From positions 1 through 25,545 of IMG/VR virus record IMGVR_UViG_3300045999_007416: 25,545 nucleotides of DNA; one strand, given 5' to 3'. The stretch comes from a virus. Below, one piece after another: positions 22,290 through 25,545 of the stretch. The notes beneath the pieces are model-generated. The model ran no database searches. It worked only from the letters and a program-made list of their open reading frames with translations, and was not told the DNA's origin. The first letter of the stretch is position 1, and each line of letters opens with the position of its first letter. The translations under genes were made by a program, and so were the position numbers.

Positions 22290-22463
22290 ATGCCCACCGA
22301 ACCTACCATCCGAAAAACCATATCGTTCCCGCGCAGCCTCGCCTTGAGGTTGGCCGCGGATGCGAAGTCCGAGCGCCGCCGGTTCTCGCCGCAAGTAGTC
22401 AAAGCCCTTGAGGACTTTTTTGCGCCCGCAACTGTCAGACAGTCCAAGGGAGGCCAGCGATGA
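22290..22463 (+). CDS. Second ribbon-helix-helix protein (57 aa)
   Basis: The frame from ATG 22290 to TGA 22463 gives 57 residues. T-I-R-K-T-I-S-F-P (about 6-14) is a ribbon strand. The helices R-S-L-A-L-R-L-A-A-D-A and S-P-Q-V-V-K-A-L-E-D-F-F follow. It resembles the first RHH protein (R-K-T-[IL]-S-[FL]-P), so the two could be related regulators that compete for or share sites. The operator ACTGTCAGACAGT lies inside its 3' end, coding T-V-R-Q. It overlaps the next gene by ATGA. Confidence 0.7.
   Translation: MPTEPTIRKTISFPRSLALRLAADAKSERRRFSPQVVKALEDFFAPATVRQSKGGQR
22431..22443. promoter_or_regulatory. Operator 3, ACTGTCAGACAGT (inside a gene)
   Basis: An exact copy of operator 2 within the 3' end of the second RHH gene, 16 nt before the next start codon. 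No -10 box is evident nearby, so it could act as a roadblock, a looping partner for the promoter operators about 0.7 kb upstream, or a decoy. Confidence 0.68.
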
Positions 22464-22678
22464 CGCTTGTTGATAAAGCCCGCAACGCCGTCCCGCGGAA
22501 CGGTCGCCACAACTACGACCAACTCGTCGAGCCAGTCGCCATCCTCCGGCGCAAGGGATGGAGCTACGCCGACATCCATTACTGGCTGCTTGAGGAGGGC
22601 GAACACATCAACCCGAACCCCGCCACTTTCGCCTCTGCCATGTCGCAGCGGCTTAAACACAAAGCAAAAACACAATGA
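22460..22678 (+). CDS. Small helical early protein, possible DNA-binding
   Basis: A 72-aa protein with the pattern I-L-R-R-K-G-W-S-Y-A-D-I-H-Y-W-L-L-E-E-G (about residues 28-47) then A-T-F-A-S-A-M-S-Q-R-L-K. This looks like a compact helix-turn-helix in which a short domain matches the rhythm of small resolvase- or plasmid-type regulators. Specific function is not recognised. It overlaps the RHH gene by ATGA and has a strong Shine-Dalgarno (AAGGGAGG), so it is translationally coupled. Confidence 0.6.
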   Translation: MTLVDKARNAVPRNGRHNYDQLVEPVAILRRKGWSYADIHYWLLEEGEHINPNPATFASAMSQRLKHKAKTQ

Positions 22679-22863
22679 ACACACCCGAACCCCAATACCA
22701 AATCGCCCCGCTGACGATGATGGAACTCGTCGCCATCCGCGTGGCTCTCAAGCAGGACATCTGCCGTTTCTTTAAGTGGCGGCACGACGCCAAGTGGCGT
22801 CAAACGATCCGCGAGTGCATCGCGGCTTACCGCAAAACGGAGCGCATGGAGGTGACGATCTAA
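22675..22863 (+). CDS. Small hypothetical early protein
   Basis: A 62-aa helical protein with M-M-E-L-V-A-I-R-V-A-L-K-Q-D-I near residues 15-29 and basic Trp-containing segments (F-K-W-R-H-D-A-K-W-R). It overlaps its neighbours by ATGA upstream and TAATG downstream. The family is not recognised; coupling and codon use support a real gene. Confidence 0.6.
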   Translation: MNTPEPQYQIAPLTMMELVAIRVALKQDICRFFKWRHDAKWRQTIRECIAAYRKTERMEVTI

Positions 22864-23024
22864 TGGACTACCTCCTCGTCGCCCTGCTCGCGGCCATGTG
22901 GCTTTGCACCGTCATCGGTGCTTACAGCGCCGGATGGATGTCCGGCTGGGACAAGTCTCAAGCGCAAACCAAGTGGAACCGCTGGCTGCTCCGCAAATAC
23001 GAAAACCGCTCCGTCCGATTTTAG
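22863..23024 (+). CDS. Small single-span membrane protein
   Basis: A 53-aa protein: M-D-Y-L-L-V-A-L-L-A-A-M-W-L-C-T-V-I-G-A-Y forms one transmembrane segment (about 3-26), with a G-W-M-S-G-W turn and a basic C-terminal tail (W-N-R-W-L-L-R-K). It starts in a TAATG overlap with GGAGGT upstream. Early membrane proteins in temperate phages often act in superinfection exclusion, but nothing specific shows this here. Confidence 0.65.
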   Translation: MDYLLVALLAAMWLCTVIGAYSAGWMSGWDKSQAQTKWNRWLLRKYENRSVRF

Positions 23025-23049
23025 GCATGCACCAACCCACAAAACAAAA

Positions 23050-23079
23050 CCCGCCGACGCAGCATGCCGCGCCGACGGG
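23050..23079. repeat. Imperfect 30-bp palindrome before the RecT gene
   Basis: The sequence from CCCGCCGACG to GCCGACGGG is a 30-bp palindrome with 12 of 15 pairs matched and three C/A mismatches on the plus strand. On a minus-strand transcript all three become G-U pairs. It lies in the 83-nt gap before the RecT ATG. The role is unknown: a protein-binding site or RNA structure. Confidence 0.45.
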
Positions 23080-23107
23080 TCAGAACACAATGAAGGGAAC
23101 TAATACA

Positions 23108-23833
23108 ATGACAGCAGAAAATGGTCAACTGGCTCTCCAGAAGACCCAACCCGTCGAGATCCAACTCGACCAACACGGAGTGCAACTTCGCAGCTTCGAT
23201 GAAATGGCGAGGTTCTGCCGCGCCATCACCAACTCCGGCCTCGCGCCGAAGGGATTCAACACACCGGAGGCCGTCATGGTCGCCGTCCAGCATGGCTTGG
23301 AACTGGGCCTCGCGCCTATGCAGGCGCTCCAGTCCATCGCCATCATCAACGGCAAGCCCTGCATCTACGGTGATGCGGCGCTGGCCCTCTGCACCGCCCA
23401 CCCGTCGTTTCTCGACATCGAAGAAACGGTTGGCCGCGACAAAACGGCTGAAGGTCACGTTGCCACATGCATCGTGAAGCGCCGCGACCGCAGTGCCGTC
23501 GTCCGCACGTTCAGCGAGGCTGACGCGAAGAAGGCGCAACTCTGGGGCAAGAGTGGGCCTTGGCAGCAATACCCCAGCCGCATGCTCCAGATGCGGGCAA
23601 GATCGTGGGCCTTGCGCGACGCCTTCCCCGACGCGCTGCGCGGTCTGGGCATCCGCGAAGAGGTGGCCGACTACCAAGTGAAGGTGGCCCGCGGGCGCGA
23701 AGTCGCGTCCAGCGTAGTGCTACCGGAGCCGACAACCGCCGCGGAGTTCTTCGACACCGCCGCGGAGCCAAGTCAACGCGCCGCGCTCAACGACAAGGCG
23801 ACCGGCGAACTGTTTGCGGAGGTGCTGAAATGA
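23108..23833 (+). CDS. recT: RecT-family single-strand annealing protein
   Basis: A 241-aa protein. The core pattern is that of RecT-like recombinases found in phages: A-V-M-V-A-V-Q-H-G-L-E-L-G-L-A-P-M-Q-A-L-Q-S-I near residues 55-77, I-I-N-G-K-P-C-I-Y-G-D, then W-x-x-Y-P-S-R-M-L-Q-M-R-A-R-S-W-A-L-R-D near 152-171. It would anneal single strands made by the neighbouring exonuclease. The start is ATG 23108 with AAGGGA upstream; ATG 23090 or 23027 are in frame but less supported. It overlaps the next gene by ATGA. Confidence 0.8.
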   Translation: MTAENGQLALQKTQPVEIQLDQHGVQLRSFDEMARFCRAITNSGLAPKGFNTPEAVMVAVQHGLELGLAPMQALQSIAIINGKPCIYGDAALALCTAHPSFLDIEETVGRDKTAEGHVATCIVKRRDRSAVVRTFSEADAKKAQLWGKSGPWQQYPSRMLQMRARSWALRDAFPDALRGLGIREEVADYQVKVARGREVASSVVLPEPTTAAEFFDTAAEPSQRAALNDKATGELFAEVLK

Positions 23834-24045
23834 AGGCTGAAACTTCCCTACAGCCCGCGCTGGTCAAGGCGCTTGTCCTTCATGGACAGGCGACTCTCGA
23901 CCTTGTTTGGGCGCTGCAATGGCTCGACACGCTGACCGACCGGCTGACCGGCGACCACATGGTGGCCGAGTTCATGGCCGAGTTGGAACATCGGCGCACG
24001 ACGAGCGACACGCTCCACGCCGCAGCAAAGGAGGCCGGAATATGA
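23830..24045 (+). CDS. Small hypothetical protein between RecT and exonuclease
   Basis: A 71-aa helical protein with L-V-K-A-L-V-L-H-G-Q-A-T-L-D-L-V-W-A-L-Q-W-L-D-T-L and H-M-V-A-E-F-M-A-E-L-E-H. It has ATGA overlaps at both ends and a GGAGGT Shine-Dalgarno, so it is coupled to both recombination genes. It is not recognised; a partner or modulator of the annealing-exonuclease pair is a reasonable guess from position only. Confidence 0.6.
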   Translation: MKAETSLQPALVKALVLHGQATLDLVWALQWLDTLTDRLTGDHMVAEFMAELEHRRTTSDTLHAAAKEAGI

Positions 24046-24854
24046 ACAGCGGCATCCTTTCGCTGCCGGAGGCGCAATACCGCGCTGCCGAGGGCATATC
24101 GAAGTCCGCTCTGGACTACATCGCGCCGCCGCGGACGCCCGCTCACTTCAAGGCATACATCGATGGTTTGCTCCGCATCGAAACCACACCGGCCATGCGA
24201 CTTGGCCAGATGATCCATCGCTCGATCCTTGAGCCGGAGACGGTTTCCGGCGCTTGGGTCATCAAACCCGCGGGCATGAACTTTGCCACTAAAGAGGGCA
24301 AGGAATGGAAGGCCGCGCAAACCCAGCCGATCATCACGCAGGAAGAGGCCGACCAGATCGTCGGCATGCGTGACAGCGTCTGGTCGCACCCCGCGGTCAA
24401 GCGCGTCTTGTCCAACGCGAAGACCGAGTGTTCGCTATTCGCAAGTGGCGAAGACGGCGTCCTTCGCAAAGCTCGCGTCGATGCGCTGCCGGAATCCGGC
24501 AACGTCATCGTGGACATCAAAAGCTGTCAGTCAGCGGACGCGGACATGATGGCCAAGTCAGTGGTCAGCTACCGCTACGATGTGCAGGCCGCGTATTACC
24601 TCGACCTCTGCCAACTGCTGGGGATCGACAAGACGGAGTTCTTGTTCGTCTGCGTGGAGAAGCAGCCGCCGTTTGCGGTTGCCGTCTACGCGCTCGACCA
24701 GCAGGCCATTGAGTGGGGCCGCAAGCAGTATCAGCGTGACCTCGCGCTGGTGAAGAACTGCATGGCCGAGGATCACTGGCCGTCGTTCACGACCGACATC
24801 ACCACACTGGGCCTTCCGGCGTGGGCGGCAAAGCAAGCGGAGGCGGCGCTATGA
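24042..24854 (+). CDS. RecE-like PD-(D/E)XK exonuclease
   Basis: A 270-aa protein. The nuclease core is visible: R-L-G-Q-M-I-H-R (H59) at the end of the first helix, R-V-D-A-L-P with D147, V-I-V-D-I-K-S with D158 and K160, and Y-D-V-Q-A-A-Y-Y-L-D with Q182 and the following Tyr pair. This order matches the C-terminal domain of RecE and related phage exonucleases (DUF3799 type). It would resect double-strand ends for RecT. AAGGAGG lies just before its start, and it is coupled by ATGA on both sides. Confidence 0.82.
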   Translation: MNSGILSLPEAQYRAAEGISKSALDYIAPPRTPAHFKAYIDGLLRIETTPAMRLGQMIHRSILEPETVSGAWVIKPAGMNFATKEGKEWKAAQTQPIITQEEADQIVGMRDSVWSHPAVKRVLSNAKTECSLFASGEDGVLRKARVDALPESGNVIVDIKSCQSADADMMAKSVVSYRYDVQAAYYLDLCQLLGIDKTEFLFVCVEKQPPFAVAVYALDQQAIEWGRKQYQRDLALVKNCMAEDHWPSFTTDITTLGLPAWAAKQAEAAL

Positions 24855-25072
24855 ACATTGACAAAAACATTCCGCTTCCGCGGCGCAATAGCGACGTCGA
24901 ATACGCCGACGTCTTGGAGCGCATGGATGTCGGAGACAGCATCCTTGCCCCAAGCCAACAAGAGGCTCTGCGCGTCTATCACTGGTTCCGTTGCCGCAAT
25001 CAAAAGGTCGCAACGAGGGCGCAGTGGAGCGGAGGGGTCTACCAAGGTCATCGCGTTTGGAGAGTGCAATGA
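24851..25072 (+). CDS. Small hypothetical protein in the recombination operon
   Basis: A 73-aa protein. The pattern R-M-D-V-G-D-S-I-L-A-P-S-Q-Q-E-A-L-R-V-Y-H-W-F-R near residues 25-47, then V-A-T-R-A-Q-W and Y-Q-G-H-R-V-W-R-V, resembles small phage proteins found beside replication genes. No function is known to me. It has GGAGG upstream, an ATGA overlap with the exonuclease gene, and a 4-nt overlap with the next. Confidence 0.62.
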   Translation: MNIDKNIPLPRRNSDVEYADVLERMDVGDSILAPSQQEALRVYHWFRCRNQKVATRAQWSGGVYQGHRVWRVQ

Positions 25073-25380
25073 GCGAAAAATCCTTTGTTCCCAGATGGAG
25101 CAAGGGCGTCACGCCCGCCGAGTGGCGTCAGCGACTTTTGTCGCTGGCGCTGCCGGTGCGGCACGCCGCGGCGCGGATCATTTGGTGGGAGACATTGTCT
25201 CTCCGCATGTATGGCGACCGCTGCGATGTCCTCGACGACATGCTCAAGCACGGCCCAGAGGTTCCCGACCAAGACCTTCAAGCCGCTCTCATCGAAATCG
25301 GTCTGCCGGAAGGCTTTGTTCGCCGCCGGATCACCACGCCCAAACCGCGCCCACCGCGGCGCAAGAAACCCACTACATGA
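25069..25380 (+). CDS. Hypothetical protein with basic proline-rich tail
   Basis: A 103-aa protein. The N-terminal W-R-Q-R-L-L-S-L-A-L-P and helical middle part are followed by a C-terminal tail with R-R-R-I-T-T-P-K-P-R-P-P-R-R-K, likely nucleic-acid binding. GGAGAG precedes the ATG. It overlaps the RusA start by 4 nt. Family not recognised; it is in the usual place of a small replication or DNA-maintenance accessory protein. Confidence 0.6.
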   Translation: MSEKSFVPRWSKGVTPAEWRQRLLSLALPVRHAAARIIWWETLSLRMYGDRCDVLDDMLKHGPEVPDQDLQAALIEIGLPEGFVRRRITTPKPRPPRRKKPTT

Positions 25381-25545
25381 TTACCGCAATTATTAACGGC
25401 GACCCACCAACCGTCACCGCCCAGCAGAAGGGCGTGATGGTTCGCGCCGGTCGCCCCATGTTCTTCACAAAGAAAAAGGTCAAGGACGCGCAGGACGCGC
25501 TGGTCTTACAGCTTCGGCAATTTAAGCCGCGGCAACCAGTGGAGT
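25377..25545 (+). CDS. RusA-like Holliday junction resolvase (3'-truncated)
   Basis: Fifty-six residues before the window ends. The start, M-I-T-A-I-I-N-G-D-P-P-T-V-T-A-Q, and the following F-F-T-K-K-K-V-K-D-A-Q match the N-terminal strand and early region of RusA-type phage nucleases. The catalytic aspartates lie beyond the cut, so activity cannot be judged. It follows RecT and the exonuclease, which suits a recombination module. It starts inside the previous gene. Confidence 0.65.
   Translation, partial: MITAIINGDPPTVTAQQKGVMVRAGRPMFFTKKKVKDAQDALVLQLRQFKPRQPVE

Noticed and set aside
20849-22463. CI- or Cro-like HTH repressor
   Set aside because: No frame of the usual length with a lambda-type HTH or a LexA-like protease domain is present. 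The regulators seen are RHH type.
1-25545. CRISPR array
   Set aside because: No regularly spaced identical repeats of 25-40 bp are seen. The only repeated words are the 12-16-bp and 13-bp motifs described.

Overview
The window reads as part of a temperate, podovirus-like (T7-type virion) phage genome, GC-rich overall with a few lower-GC patches. It is not ordinary host chromosome. Both ends cut through phage genes: a structural gene on the left and a RusA-like resolvase on the right. The host cannot be fixed from sequence alone. Mixed use of Shine-Dalgarno and non-SD starts, the integrase N-terminus and the fibre C-terminus would suit Verrucomicrobiota or a similar group, but this is a weak inference.

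Layout. Positions 1-14606 (+) hold the virion module: a partial structural gene, a rho-independent terminator, the tail tubular/adaptor protein (gp11-like), the tail nozzle (gp12-like), a GNAT-like acetyltransferase, a small internal virion protein (gp14-like), a 737-aa ejection protein ending in a lytic transglycosylase domain, and a 2525-aa giant ejection/polyvalent protein carrying an HExxH metalloprotease module. Positions 14652-18956 (+) hold two fibre/adhesin genes with small accessory genes. Positions 18988-19722 (+) form a lysis cassette of lipoprotein, holin-like protein and M15 endolysin. A convergent tyrosine integrase (19706-20848, -) lies next to a compact attachment site (about 20879-21042) that contains the 3' end of a tRNA-Gly. 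Phage genes flank this site on both sides, so it looks like attP of a non-integrated or circular genome.

Positions 21074-25545 (+) are the control and recombination module. They hold a small basic protein, a ribbon-helix-helix (RHH) repressor candidate with its own terminator, then a sigma70-like promoter bracketed by two palindromic operators ACTGTC-N-GACAGT. Downstream is a tightly overlapping operon of small genes, including a second RHH protein that contains a third operator. The operon continues into a RecT-like annealing protein, a RecE-like PD-(D/E)XK exonuclease and RusA.

The most notable signals are: (1) an apparently RHH-based switch with repeated 13-bp operators, and no CI-like repressor in view; (2) a 12-bp word, GGTTTAGTCAAA, present four times, three of them directly before start codons and two extending to a 16-bp inverted pair; (3) the tRNA-Gly-derived attP; (4) the giant ejection protein with three N-Y-S-I domain junctions and a lower-GC protease cassette; (5) a terminator in the same place as the T7 T-phi terminator.
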